Below, in pieces: positions 7,754 through 15,763 of a stretch of DNA of 32,192 bases. The stretch spans positions 1 to 32,192 of the forward strand of contig JAKPYU010000129.1 of NCBI GenBank assembly GCA_029568995.1, written 5' to 3'. Both the position numbers and the translations under genes were made by a program. The first letter of the stretch is position 1. Every line of letters begins with the position of its first letter. The DNA is from Candidatus Omnitrophota bacterium. GTDB lineage: Bacteria; Hinthialibacterota; Hinthialibacteria; Hinthialibacterales; JAKPRU01. The notes below the pieces were generated by a model. The model was given only the letters and a program-made list of their open reading frames with translations, was not told where the DNA came from and ran no database searches.

Positions 7754-9705
7754 GGCCTGGTGTCCTTTTTGGGATCGGGATTGTTCGAACCGGAAATCAG
7801 CCGGAACTCTCGTGCCTCGAGGCGAATATTCTGCGTCTCTTTGCCCTGCGAATACACTGCCGTTTCGCAGGAGGAGTCCAGGGAGTTGAATACGGCAGTA
7901 CTGCCATCGGTGAAGCGAGTTGAATAAACACCGTCCATTTTTCCGGGGGGAGGACACTTTCCTTCCCAGGGCATTCGGGTTCCTTCAAGGATCGAGAGCA
8001 GCCTGGGGCTGAATTGGGCGTATTCGTATTCGGCGGGGATTCCATAAATTGCCCGATGCCCTGTTCCGACATTCTGAATCACGATGGTTTTCAGCCGGTC
8101 AAGGTGGTCCACCAGTTCGCTTTGCTCCACCTGTCCGGCATGAAGGATCTCAATTCCGCCCTTTTCCACAAACTCCCAGACCACCGTGTCCAATTCTTCG
8201 GGCAGATCGCTCATCGGCAGGCGAACCAGCATCCGATAGCGGCTTAGGAATCCATCCTCAATCATGCTCTCATCCACCAGGTCGAAATTGTAAAGGTCCC
8301 GCAAGCGTTTCAGCCAGGAATGATAAGTCGGCAAGAAGGATGGAAACATGCGAATGCGCCTTGCGGGGTAAAACACAGCCATGGGGACATCCGGTTTCAG
8401 GAATTTCAGATGAGGAACTTGCCGGACATATTCCTCCATGGCCTTGAGCGGTTTTGCGGAACCATACGAGGTGGAGACATCGAAAAGGCTTCGAAATCCG
8501 AGCAGGGTTGCGCCACCCGACATGGCGTCAAAAAAGCGGCAGGATATGCCTCGCTCACTGTTCGGCAGGTACTCCTCCGTTCCGTAGAACGTTCCGTATG
8601 CTCGGGCTGCGGAAGAGACCAGGCGCAAGGGCGCAAAGCTGGAAAGGAAATCATTGCTCGCCATAACCGCGCACAGACCCGCCTGGTGTTCCCTGGCTAC
8701 TTTCGCCAGCGCAGTCAGATCCGCACCCAGCCGGGGATCGCCATTCCCGGAGAGAACCAGTTCCAGCCGGTCACCCGGAAAGAAATCGCGGGCATCCGCC
8801 AGGCACTGCCGCGCATACTGTGCCATGGAGTCCTGGTACCAGGTCACGAAATCCTCAAAGCGTCTTTCATGGATCTCGTCCAGGCCGGAAGCGTCCTCGA
8901 TATACACTCCCGCGAGTTCTTCATCGGGAAGGGAAATCAGGTTACCGGTGGCTGTGGCAATCCGATCGATGGATGCAGCCGGGATTCCCCAGGCTTTGGC
9001 GGTTCCCTCCACGCCGCGATACCGTTCTTTCAGCCACCGCCGGAAATCTTCACGAGCATATCGATCTCCCGCCCACCATCCCAGATGGACATGAGTTGAA
9101 TCCGGGCAATTCAATCCGAGTTTGGATGGAAAAACCGCTTCACCGAAATCGGCACCGATTCCGAGCCTTACGCTTTCCAGAAGATCCGGTCGCGCATGGC
9201 AATACTCCGCAACCTTTCTCAGAAAGCGCCGAATGTGGGGACGCAGGTTGGGATTCCAGACACTCTGAACCAGTGTCTCCTCGTCACATTCGAGACATCG
9301 AAGCATGACGCTCTCATCGGAGTTCTTGAACCAGTCCGGAGTTGAGTAAAACGGATTGGTGATGAGAACGGGGATCCATTTCAATCGGTAGTTGTTCAGG
9401 TTGGCGCGCATTCCTGTGTATTGATCAAACGAAGACGAATCCGGACCGACCGGTTCCACCTCGCTCCAATGCACAAACGAAACCAGCGAGGTAATCCCCA
9501 CATACTTCGCCGCCATGAAGTTCTCTTTTTTCAGGAACTGGCTGGGGGGAAAGCCCTGGATCTGCCACAGGTGCGCAATCCGAAATTCCGGTGGTGCAGA
9601 AATCGGCTGTTCGGGGATAACAACGCTTGGATCGGCGAGATCCTGTGCGTATGCGGTGAACGCAATGATCAGGAATACAAATACAAGGGCAATCAATCTC
9701 AACAT
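7750..9705 (-). CDS. Secreted clan-A glycoside hydrolase-like protein (GH14/GH42-like)
   Basis: 651 residues from ATG at 9705 (GGAGAA 3 bases upstream). Residues 1-20 are a Sec signal ending TAYA|Q. A TIM-barrel-like N-terminal region contains FVHWSEVEP (78-86), which is also how beta-galactosidase-like enzymes begin. GIGADFGEAVFPS (182-194) resembles the beta-amylase motif around the catalytic glutamate, making E189 the candidate acid/base. REDFRRWLKERYRGVEG and AKAWG is the GH42-style helix after strand 4. TEEYLPNSE, about 200 residues later, may supply the nucleophile. The C-terminal 250 residues (PDVPMAVFYPARR..., EFVEKGGIEILHAG) look like the Rossmann-like trimerisation domain of GH42 enzymes. 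Substrate unknown. It is co-transcribed with the small membrane protein and lies near the BNR genes, consistent with glycan degradation. Confidence 0.75.
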   Translation of the reverse strand: MLRLIALVFVFLIIAFTAYAQDLADPSVVIPEQPISAPPEFRIAHLWQIQGFPPSQFLKKENFMAAKYVGITSLVSFVHWSEVEPVGPDSSSFDQYTGMRANLNNYRLKWIPVLITNPFYSTPDWFKNSDESVMLRCLECDEETLVQSVWNPNLRPHIRRFLRKVAEYCHARPDLLESVRLGIGADFGEAVFPSKLGLNCPDSTHVHLGWWAGDRYAREDFRRWLKERYRGVEGTAKAWGIPAASIDRIATATGNLISLPDEELAGVYIEDASGLDEIHERRFEDFVTWYQDSMAQYARQCLADARDFFPGDRLELVLSGNGDPRLGADLTALAKVAREHQAGLCAVMASNDFLSSFAPLRLVSSAARAYGTFYGTEEYLPNSERGISCRFFDAMSGGATLLGFRSLFDVSTSYGSAKPLKAMEEYVRQVPHLKFLKPDVPMAVFYPARRIRMFPSFLPTYHSWLKRLRDLYNFDLVDESMIEDGFLSRYRMLVRLPMSDLPEELDTVVWEFVEKGGIEILHAGQVEQSELVDHLDRLKTIVIQNVGTGHRAIYGIPAEYEYAQFSPRLLSILEGTRMPWEGKCPPPGKMDGVYSTRFTDGSTAVFNSLDSSCETAVYSQGKETQNIRLEAREFRLISGSNNPDPKKDTRP

Positions 9706-9808
9706 GACTTCTCCGGGAGATTAGGACACCGTATACGCCTACGGTATTGAATCTGCAACGCTGAGATAAGGAAAGCGATGGATTGAACGGAACACCCATC
9801 TGTGTGCA

Positions 9809-10420
9809 TCACCTCTTTGTCATAGCCCTCTCCCAATCGATGCAGAAATCCCCCGGCCCGCGCAGGTTGTGGCATCGCACAACATCTCCGCTGGAAGCAA
9901 CCCCGTTACTGGGATCATAGCGGGTCGCGAATCCCCGCATGTATTCGCCGATATCCCCATCCGGTCCCGCGGAAAGAAAATAGAAGTGGGTTCCGATTCC
10001 ATTGGAACACTGGCGGTCGTCATAGGCATAGAAGATTCCTTTGCCGAAGGGATCGTACATGGGGCTGTTCAGGTAGGCCACCGGCGTGGTCAGCTGTTCC
10101 CAAACCTGCCCGCTGAAATGCACCTCGCCATTGAATAACGTGACAATTCCAGCCTCTGCGGGAAGGACTCCCCAGATATAGAGAGGGACAATCCTGCATT
10201 TCTCCCCCTCCCCGTCATCGTTTCCATCAATCACCCAAAGTCCCGTGTCGCTGTTACGAATGGCGGTCTGGTCATCAGCCATCTTGAGATCGGCCTGAAC
10301 ACGCGCAATTTTGGCTCGAACGCGGGCATTGAGGAAATTGGGCACGGCAATCGCCGCAAGAATCCCGATGATCGCGACGACAATCAACAACTCAATCAGT
10401 GTGAATCCTCGCTGACGCAT
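9809..10420 (-). CDS. GspG-like prepilin 2
   Basis: 203 residues from ATG at 10420 with GGAGG 6 bases upstream. The leader MRQRG is cleaved before F6, followed by FTLIELLIVV with the +5 glutamate. Of the four prepilins here this one is closest to the GspG pattern: LTTPVAYLNSP (110-120), DPFGKGIFYAYDD (123-135, compare DPWGxPY in GspG), FLSAGPDGDIG (148-158, compare SyGADGxxGG) and DPSNGVASSGDVV (169-181, compare the terminal DI). The insert between residues 55 and 105 is acidic (GNDDGEGEK) and may bind calcium as GspG does, which is inference. It lies alone, about 100 bp downstream of the divergently oriented GH-like gene's start and past the repeat cluster below the ABC exporter. Confidence 0.87.
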   Translation of the reverse strand: MRQRGFTLIELLIVVAIIGILAAIAVPNFLNARVRAKIARVQADLKMADDQTAIRNSDTGLWVIDGNDDGEGEKCRIVPLYIWGVLPAEAGIVTLFNGEVHFSGQVWEQLTTPVAYLNSPMYDPFGKGIFYAYDDRQCSNGIGTHFYFLSAGPDGDIGEYMRGFATRYDPSNGVASSGDVVRCHNLRGPGDFCIDWERAMTKR

Positions 10421-10500
10421 GATGCACCTCCGATGAAAGTTGGCGTATTTATTCTCCTACATATCGATCCGCACATGCAAGAGTCCGGTGTCCGAGAAAA

Positions 10501-10650
10501 TCCTCACCCCCCCTCCCCCTCTCCAAGGATGGAGAGGGGGGCGGAGACCTCTGACAGGCAGAGACCTCTGACAGGCGGAGACCTCTGACAGGCGGAGACG
10601 CCTGTCCTACTGGGGAAACCTCCCCCCAATCCTCTCCCGGAAGGAGAGAG
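10501..10650. repeat. Repeat cluster: hairpin, 17-bp tandem repeat and CT-rich dispersed element
   Basis: The gap between prepilin 2 and the ABC exporter holds three elements. CCCCCTCTCC (10515-10524) and GGAGAGGGGG (10531-10540) make a perfect 10-bp hairpin with a 6-base loop. A 17-bp unit GGAGACCTCTGACAGGC starts at 10543, 10560 and 10577 (second copy one base different), with a partial fourth at 10594. At 10619-10650 cctccccccaatcctctccc is the inverse of the element at about 3636-3657. No gene is visible here. Confidence 0.8.
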
Positions 10651-10683
10651 AAACGACGGAATGGACAATCCCATTCGGGGGCA

Positions 10684-12561
10684 CTATTTCTGCACGTGTT
10701 CTTCGGATTGAGACTGAATGCGCCAGAGGCGGGCGTAGATCCCGTCCAGGTCAAGAAGCTCGCGGTGTGTTCCCCGTTCTACCAACCGCCCTCCTTCCAG
10801 AACCAGAATCTGATCGGCCATGGAGATGGTGGACAGACGATGGGCGACGGCAATGATAGTGCGGTCCGAGCTGAGTCGAGCGAGCGACTCCTGGATTTTC
10901 CGCTCGATATTGCTGTCCAGTTCGCTGGTGGCCTCATCGAGAATCAGAATCGGCGCATCGTGAAGCACGGCGCGCGCGATGGCGATGCGCTGACGCTGGC
11001 CGCCGGAGAGTCGCATTCCACGCTCGCCCACCACGGTGTCGTACCCATCGGGCAACTCCAGAATGAACTCGTGAGCATTGGCGATCCGTGCGGCATGTTC
11101 CGTTTCTTGGCGACTTGAATCCGGCCTTCGGAATGCGATGTTCTGATGGATGGTTGCGTTGAATATATGGATATCCTGGTTCACCATCCCGATGGAGTTG
11201 CGCCAGGCTTTCTGATCGTACTCCGGCAAGGGAACTCCATCCGCCAGGATGACGCCGTTCGTCGGATCGTACAGACGAAGGACAAGATCCAGCAGCGTTG
11301 ATTTTCCTGCGCCGGACTCACCCACAATCGCCGTCATGGTTCCCCGTGGGATGGAGAATGAAATGTCCTTTACGGCAGGAGTATTTGTCCCGTCATAGAG
11401 AAAAGAAACGTCACGGAATTCGATCCCGTGTCGGAGCGCCTCGAAACTCTTTCCGCCATCCCGCATGTAGGGCTTGTTGTCTTCGCGAAGAATCGCGGAG
11501 ATCCGGCTCACGGTGGGATAGAGTTTCTTGAGTGAAGCCAGGTTGCCGTTGATGGTTCCGGCGCGCGGCATGAGACGATAAATCACAAACACATACACGG
11601 CCAGACGCGGCAGCCACTGCTGATTCACATCCAACAAGGCATAGCAGGATACCAGCAGGGCCGCAACGCAAATCACCGTAAGGCATTCCACCAGCGGGAG
11701 AATCGTGGCTTCCCAGACCAGGCTTCTGCGATTCGCCAGCATGGCTTCTCGAAGAGTATCATCCACAAGTTCCTGCACATGTTCCTCTTGCGCAAAAGCC
11801 CGGACGGTACGAATTCCCTGGAGGTATTCGACAATCTGTTCATTCATCCGAATGGTGGCTTTGACAAATTGCGTTGCGGCGTTGCGCACCAGCCGAATTA
11901 CCCGTGATAAACCGAATGACAGTAGACCCAAAGTAACAACCGCAAACAAGGTAATCGGCCAGGAAATCCAGAGCAACACGGAGATGTAGGTCAAGAGAAT
12001 CAGGAGATCCGAAACCAGCATATTCAAATAGCCGAGATAGCTCACCATTCCATTGGTCTGGTGCGTATAGAGAGCCATGTCGCCGATCTTGTACTTGACC
12101 ACGTGATCGTAGCGAACCGAGAAGAACTGGCGAAACACGCGGGACCGCAGATCCTGTTCACACCAGGCCTGGAGATACGCTGTGGCCGCGCGGCCCAGGA
12201 ATTGAAATCCGCTTCGCAGCAGTTGACTGGCAACAGCCAGCCCGACATATACCGCGAAAATTCCTCCGCGTCCGAAGCGTTCTTCCATCGCAACCATGAA
12301 ATTCTGAAACAACATAAACGATACTTGCGTATCTGTCGTCTTTTCTCCCAACAGGACGTCCAGAGCCAATAACAGCGCTCCCATGGTACTGCCTTCGAAC
12401 ATGGCCGCAACGCAGTTCAGTGCAATAATGAATCCGACGGTATATTTGTATTGTCGAAGGAGATCTTTCAGCAATTGGCCGAGATGGGAATCCCCGCAGG
12501 TGATGTTGAAGATATCCAGCCGGATTCTTTTCCGAAGCCAAACATATAAAGGATGAGCCAT
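10684..12561 (-). CDS. ABC exporter, fused permease-ATPase (MsbA-like)
   Basis: 625 residues. The first 350 residues form the type IV (exporter) membrane domain with six helices, roughly at 42-62, 100-122, 180-200, 205-225, 288-310 and 318-335. The ATPase follows: Walker A GESGAGKST 414-422, Q-loop NQD near 461, signature LSGGQ 518-522, Walker B ILILDEATSELD from 538, and H-loop histidine H574 in VAHRLST. All catalytic residues are present. As a half-transporter it should act as a homodimer, exporting lipid-linked or hydrophobic cargo like MsbA; a peptide or glycolipid is equally possible. An N-terminal stretch of about 35 residues is longer than usual. It starts 35 bp after the methyltransferase stop and shares its operon. 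No strong ribosome site is visible before its ATG. Confidence 0.9.
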   Translation of the reverse strand: MAHPLYVWLRKRIRLDIFNITCGDSHLGQLLKDLLRQYKYTVGFIIALNCVAAMFEGSTMGALLLALDVLLGEKTTDTQVSFMLFQNFMVAMEERFGRGGIFAVYVGLAVASQLLRSGFQFLGRAATAYLQAWCEQDLRSRVFRQFFSVRYDHVVKYKIGDMALYTHQTNGMVSYLGYLNMLVSDLLILLTYISVLLWISWPITLFAVVTLGLLSFGLSRVIRLVRNAATQFVKATIRMNEQIVEYLQGIRTVRAFAQEEHVQELVDDTLREAMLANRRSLVWEATILPLVECLTVICVAALLVSCYALLDVNQQWLPRLAVYVFVIYRLMPRAGTINGNLASLKKLYPTVSRISAILREDNKPYMRDGGKSFEALRHGIEFRDVSFLYDGTNTPAVKDISFSIPRGTMTAIVGESGAGKSTLLDLVLRLYDPTNGVILADGVPLPEYDQKAWRNSIGMVNQDIHIFNATIHQNIAFRRPDSSRQETEHAARIANAHEFILELPDGYDTVVGERGMRLSGGQRQRIAIARAVLHDAPILILDEATSELDSNIERKIQESLARLSSDRTIIAVAHRLSTISMADQILVLEGGRLVERGTHRELLDLDGIYARLWRIQSQSEEHVQK

Positions 12562-12596
12562 GTTTCAGTCCAGTCTATGGAGTCTCCCCGATAATC

Positions 12597-13454
12597 CTAT
12601 CGGTCCTTCTTCGCAACGATGAGAATGGTCGGTTTGAGCGGGCACGAATGCCGTGCTTTCAGAAGCGAAATCATAATTAACTGAATGCGGAGACGTCTCG
12701 TCCATTCGGCAACCAGCCTGGTCTTGTTCGACCGACAGGATTCGGGATCGAGAATCTTATCGACTCCCGGCACGATGATACGATACCCGGTTTCGCGGCA
12801 GGCATTCAGGACACCCCGATTGGTGCAATAGAAAATGGAGGTGTCCAGGAATCGCCGGCTTCGCCCGCACAGCCGAAGGTACCAACGCGCGACTGGTTTC
12901 GGCAGCAACGGCAACCACGGAAGATGATAATGTGCCTCGCGCCGAAACGCGGCGTAATTCGGCGCAATCAGGATCAGCGATCCGCCCGGTTTCATGATAC
13001 GCCAGGTTTCGCGGATCAACTGACGATAATCCGGGACGTGCTCCACCAGGTTCCACAGGGTCACGACCTCGAATGAATTCTCTGGGAACGGCAGATTCAA
13101 GGCATCCGCTCGGACATAGATCGACTCGGATGCGCCCGGAGTGCCCGAGAGTTCGTATCGTTTGCGCGCGAAACGAACGTCGAATTCAGCCAGCTCGGCC
13201 CCGACTGCCTCAATCCCTTTGTTTCGACAGAGAAGCACAAAGGACCCGAACCCGCATCCGATGTCCAGAAGAGTCTTCGGCATTTGACCGTCCAGCGCCG
13301 AATCGAGATGCCGGAACATCTTCTCGGCTTCAAGGAATTCGACATGATTGCGGTAATGCTCTTCGATCTGGTTCTCAGTCAGAATCCCCGCGTATTCTGC
13401 CCGCAGATACTGCATCGCTTCGGCTTTCAGTGTGTCATCGGGATTTGGAGTCAT
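12597..13454 (-). CDS. Class I SAM-dependent methyltransferase
   Basis: 285 residues. Motif I is LLDIGCGFGSF (62-72), binding S-adenosylmethionine. Motif II ends in the acidic AVGAELAE. Motif IV reads FEVVTLWNLVEHVPD, and IMKPGGSLILIAPN follows, the pattern of the methyltransferase 11 group. A C-terminal portion after residue 165, with RWYLRLCGRSRR and TSIFYCTNRG, probably shapes the acceptor site. Such enzymes next to exporters often methylate sugars, lipids or quinone-like acceptors; the substrate cannot be read. Its ATG is 4 bp after the prepilin 3 stop and no separate ribosome site is evident, so translation is probably coupled. Confidence 0.85.
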   Translation of the reverse strand: MTPNPDDTLKAEAMQYLRAEYAGILTENQIEEHYRNHVEFLEAEKMFRHLDSALDGQMPKTLLDIGCGFGSFVLLCRNKGIEAVGAELAEFDVRFARKRYELSGTPGASESIYVRADALNLPFPENSFEVVTLWNLVEHVPDYRQLIRETWRIMKPGGSLILIAPNYAAFRREAHYHLPWLPLLPKPVARWYLRLCGRSRRFLDTSIFYCTNRGVLNACRETGYRIIVPGVDKILDPESCRSNKTRLVAEWTRRLRIQLIMISLLKARHSCPLKPTILIVAKKDR

Positions 13455-13458
13455 ATCG

Positions 13459-13971
13459 CTAGCGCGGGAATTTATAGTCCGTGCGGGGATCGCCGGGGAC
13501 CTGGTAAATCATGATGCCGTTGCTGACGACCCCGTTGCTGATTTCATACAGTCCGTTGCTGCTTCCGGTAGGGCCGGTGCTGCCGGTGCTGCCCGCCCAG
13601 CCGGGATACTGCGGGATCTGGTCGATATCCAACGGTTCCCAATGAATCGTGCCCTGGTAGTACGGACCCGCTGCCTTGGAATCGAGCTTCTGTTTCCCCA
13701 TGAACACATCAATGGGCCAGATATTCATATACGCAACAGGCGTTGTGAGCGGCGCATTCTGATTTGCGGTATGGCTATGCAAGTGATAGCTGCCGAAATC
13801 CATGTGGTACATCATCATGGCTTTCAGCATGGAGGTATGATCGGACATCATGCGGGATACCTTCGCCTTCATCTGCGCATACATGAAATTCGGGAGAGCG
13901 ATGGCGGCCAGAATCCCGATGATCGCGACCACAATCAAGAGTTCGATGAGAGTAAATCCACGCTTTTTCAT
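13459..13971 (-). CDS. GspG-like prepilin 3 with short collagen-like stretch
   Basis: 170 residues, the shortest of the four. Leader MKKRG is cut before F6 in GFTLIELLIVV; the helix runs into LPNFMYAQMKAK. LTTPVAY (75-81) and EISNGVVSNGI (143-153) match the other copies, but the GPDG block is missing. In its place residues 124-136 read as glycine triplets, GWA-GST-GST-GPT-G, like a very short collagen repeat. The segment 42-68 is rich in methionine and histidine (MMMYHMDFG, HLHSH), which could bind metal. It is the first gene of a tight group with the methyltransferase (4 bp) and ABC exporter, so it may be co-expressed with them. No strong ribosome site is seen. Confidence 0.83.
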   Translation of the reverse strand: MKKRGFTLIELLIVVAIIGILAAIALPNFMYAQMKAKVSRMMSDHTSMLKAMMMYHMDFGSYHLHSHTANQNAPLTTPVAYMNIWPIDVFMGKQKLDSKAAGPYYQGTIHWEPLDIDQIPQYPGWAGSTGSTGPTGSSNGLYEISNGVVSNGIMIYQVPGDPRTDYKFPR

Positions 13972-14056
13972 ACGAATGTGCTCTTAACACCGAACAGCCC
14001 TTTTTCAAGACAAGGTGGACGGAGTGGACGCAGAGAGAGAATCCCTGGCGCTTGTC

Positions 14057-15469
14057 TCACCACGGTCCTGTGCCTTTGAATTGGAGTTTCAGCGGATTCA
14101 GGAACCGCGTGTAATACTCCTTGACTTCGTTGAGATCGCCCTGCGGATCGAACAGAAGCAGGGCCTCCTCATTGCCGAACACGGTGCCTGTGGCAACGAC
14201 CGTGTTGCGGTCCAGCGGGGTTGTCCGCGCGCCGAACGGATACACTTCGGGTCGAGACCAGTAAGTGAATCCCCATCCGTATTGTCCGAGATAGGTACAT
14301 GGCACGGTATACGGTACAGGGCCGCCGAATTTGTTCATGGTGAAATGGGATTTGCGCAGGGAGGCCATGCCGTATTGGTTTTCCGGATGATACGCCGCTA
14401 CCCAGGGGACATCGCGATCCAAAATCGCCAGCGCGCCTTTTTCCAGGCCGGGCATCACCGCTTCATGGTTCTCGTTCAGGTGCTCGGTGATATCGCAGAC
14501 CGTCATACCATCACCTTCCGGCCAGGCGTAATGCGTGAACGTCGGAACCAGCGGTTTCCCCCGCTTTGCCTCTCGCTCCGGCATTTCAAGGTGTGTCGTC
14601 ACAATCTCTCCCATGCGCACCGCACGCGCCGCGCGGTTCTCCGTGAACTCCATCATGGAAGTGACTTCCACATACGGCACATCCGCATAGAAGGTGTATG
14701 TCAGATAAACAATGACATCTTTATATAAACTCATAGGACCCCAGCGGGTGTATTTGACCATCAGCGGCCCCCGGATGAGTTCCTGGTGAGGCGGGGTAGC
14801 CCAATCGTAATCGTGGTCCCATCGCTCCGGTGGACTCCAGATATCGGCGACGAAATGGATGGGGATGTTCTGATGGAAGTCGATGAGCATGTCGGGACTC
14901 TGTGTCATCCGCCGCGCAGATACCATGGCCCCGCATTTTTGAGACAGCATGATCGAATAATATCGGTTCTTCACATTGATACCGGGAAGTGTCCCGTAAA
15001 CCTCCAGGGGATGCTCAATCGCTGCGGTCGCGCAGTCCACCGTGTCCTTCTTGCACCACAGAAGTCGGTAAGTGGCGGTTTCGTTCGCCGGACAGGAGGC
15101 CAGAAAAACCACATTGGCGCTCTCGGAGCGAATGTCCTCCGTCAGTGGTTTCTGCGCATCCACAACACCATACACCTGGAATGGAACAGGCTGCTCTTTG
15201 CCGCACGGGCAGACGCGCAGAACACGGACCTCTTTTCCCCAGTCGGAGATTTCCCGCGCTTTCGCGCTCAATGTGACGGTCACCGGCTCGGCGTCACGGT
15301 CCAGGCCGGAGGTTTCTTTGACCGTATAGTCGTACTGATATTGAAAATGAGATTGCCAATTGCTGCCCCCAATGCAGGCCGGTTCTCCGGTCTTTGCCAG
15401 TTGGCCGCCTCCGCAGGAGAGGCAGAGAAAGAGGATGAAAACGGGACTGATTCGATAGACTGTGCTCAT
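14057..15469 (-). CDS. Secreted protein of unknown function, possible lipoprotein
   Basis: 470 residues from the ATG at 15469, preceded by AAAGGA about 9 bases upstream. An ATG 39 bases earlier would put a charged peptide before the signal and is less likely. Residues 1-18 are hydrophobic and end LCLSC|GGG, an atypical lipobox with Cys at -3, so lipid attachment is possible but unsure. The mature part is rich in beta strands and aromatic residues (YYSIMLSQKCG, PPERWDHDYDWATPP, GWGFTYWSRPEVYPFG) and ends RFLNPLKLQFKGTGPW. This looks like a beta-sandwich carbohydrate-active or binding protein, perhaps distantly like exo-rhamnogalacturonan lyase-type proteins, but I cannot name the family. It is divergent from the oxidoreductase across a long inverted repeat. 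Confidence 0.8.
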   Translation of the reverse strand: MSTVYRISPVFILFLCLSCGGGQLAKTGEPACIGGSNWQSHFQYQYDYTVKETSGLDRDAEPVTVTLSAKAREISDWGKEVRVLRVCPCGKEQPVPFQVYGVVDAQKPLTEDIRSESANVVFLASCPANETATYRLLWCKKDTVDCATAAIEHPLEVYGTLPGINVKNRYYSIMLSQKCGAMVSARRMTQSPDMLIDFHQNIPIHFVADIWSPPERWDHDYDWATPPHQELIRGPLMVKYTRWGPMSLYKDVIVYLTYTFYADVPYVEVTSMMEFTENRAARAVRMGEIVTTHLEMPEREAKRGKPLVPTFTHYAWPEGDGMTVCDITEHLNENHEAVMPGLEKGALAILDRDVPWVAAYHPENQYGMASLRKSHFTMNKFGGPVPYTVPCTYLGQYGWGFTYWSRPEVYPFGARTTPLDRNTVVATGTVFGNEEALLLFDPQGDLNEVKEYYTRFLNPLKLQFKGTGPW

Positions 15470-15510
15470 TTGCCTGTTCCTTTGGTGGATATGGATTCCC
15501 AATGTCATGT

Positions 15511-15582
15511 CGTAGGGCGGGTCTGTGACCCGCCCGAGGTGGGGTAGACCTGCTCTGGGCGGGTCACAGATCCGCCCCTACG
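15511..15582. repeat. Long imperfect inverted repeat in a divergent intergenic region
   Basis: Arms at 15511-15535 and 15557-15582 are reverse complements except for one single-base gap and one mismatch, around a 21-base loop. Each arm itself contains a smaller palindrome, GCGGGTC...GACCCGC. The left arm reads cgtagggcgggtctgtgacc and continues cgccc. The element lies between the start codons of two divergent genes (15469 and 15764), so it is not an ordinary terminator. It resembles widely dispersed REP/MITE-like elements of environmental bacteria. Confidence 0.8.
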
Positions 15583-15763
15583 ACCTCTTGCGTACCGTAA
15601 TCCCCGGATACCGTCATTTCCAGGTTTCCCTTGCGCCGTCTGTAGAGGCAAGAGTACTTTAAAAGTGGTGGTTTTCTGCACCCTGGGCATCAGCATACCT
15701 GCCAAGTTGAGTCCACATCCCATGCCGAAACTGCCAGAACGGACGATAGGAGAATAGGAATTG

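Noticed and set aside
13432..14079. A 215-codon plus-strand frame over prepilin 3
   Set aside because: The minus strand carries a full class III prepilin signature. The plus frame is its shadow.
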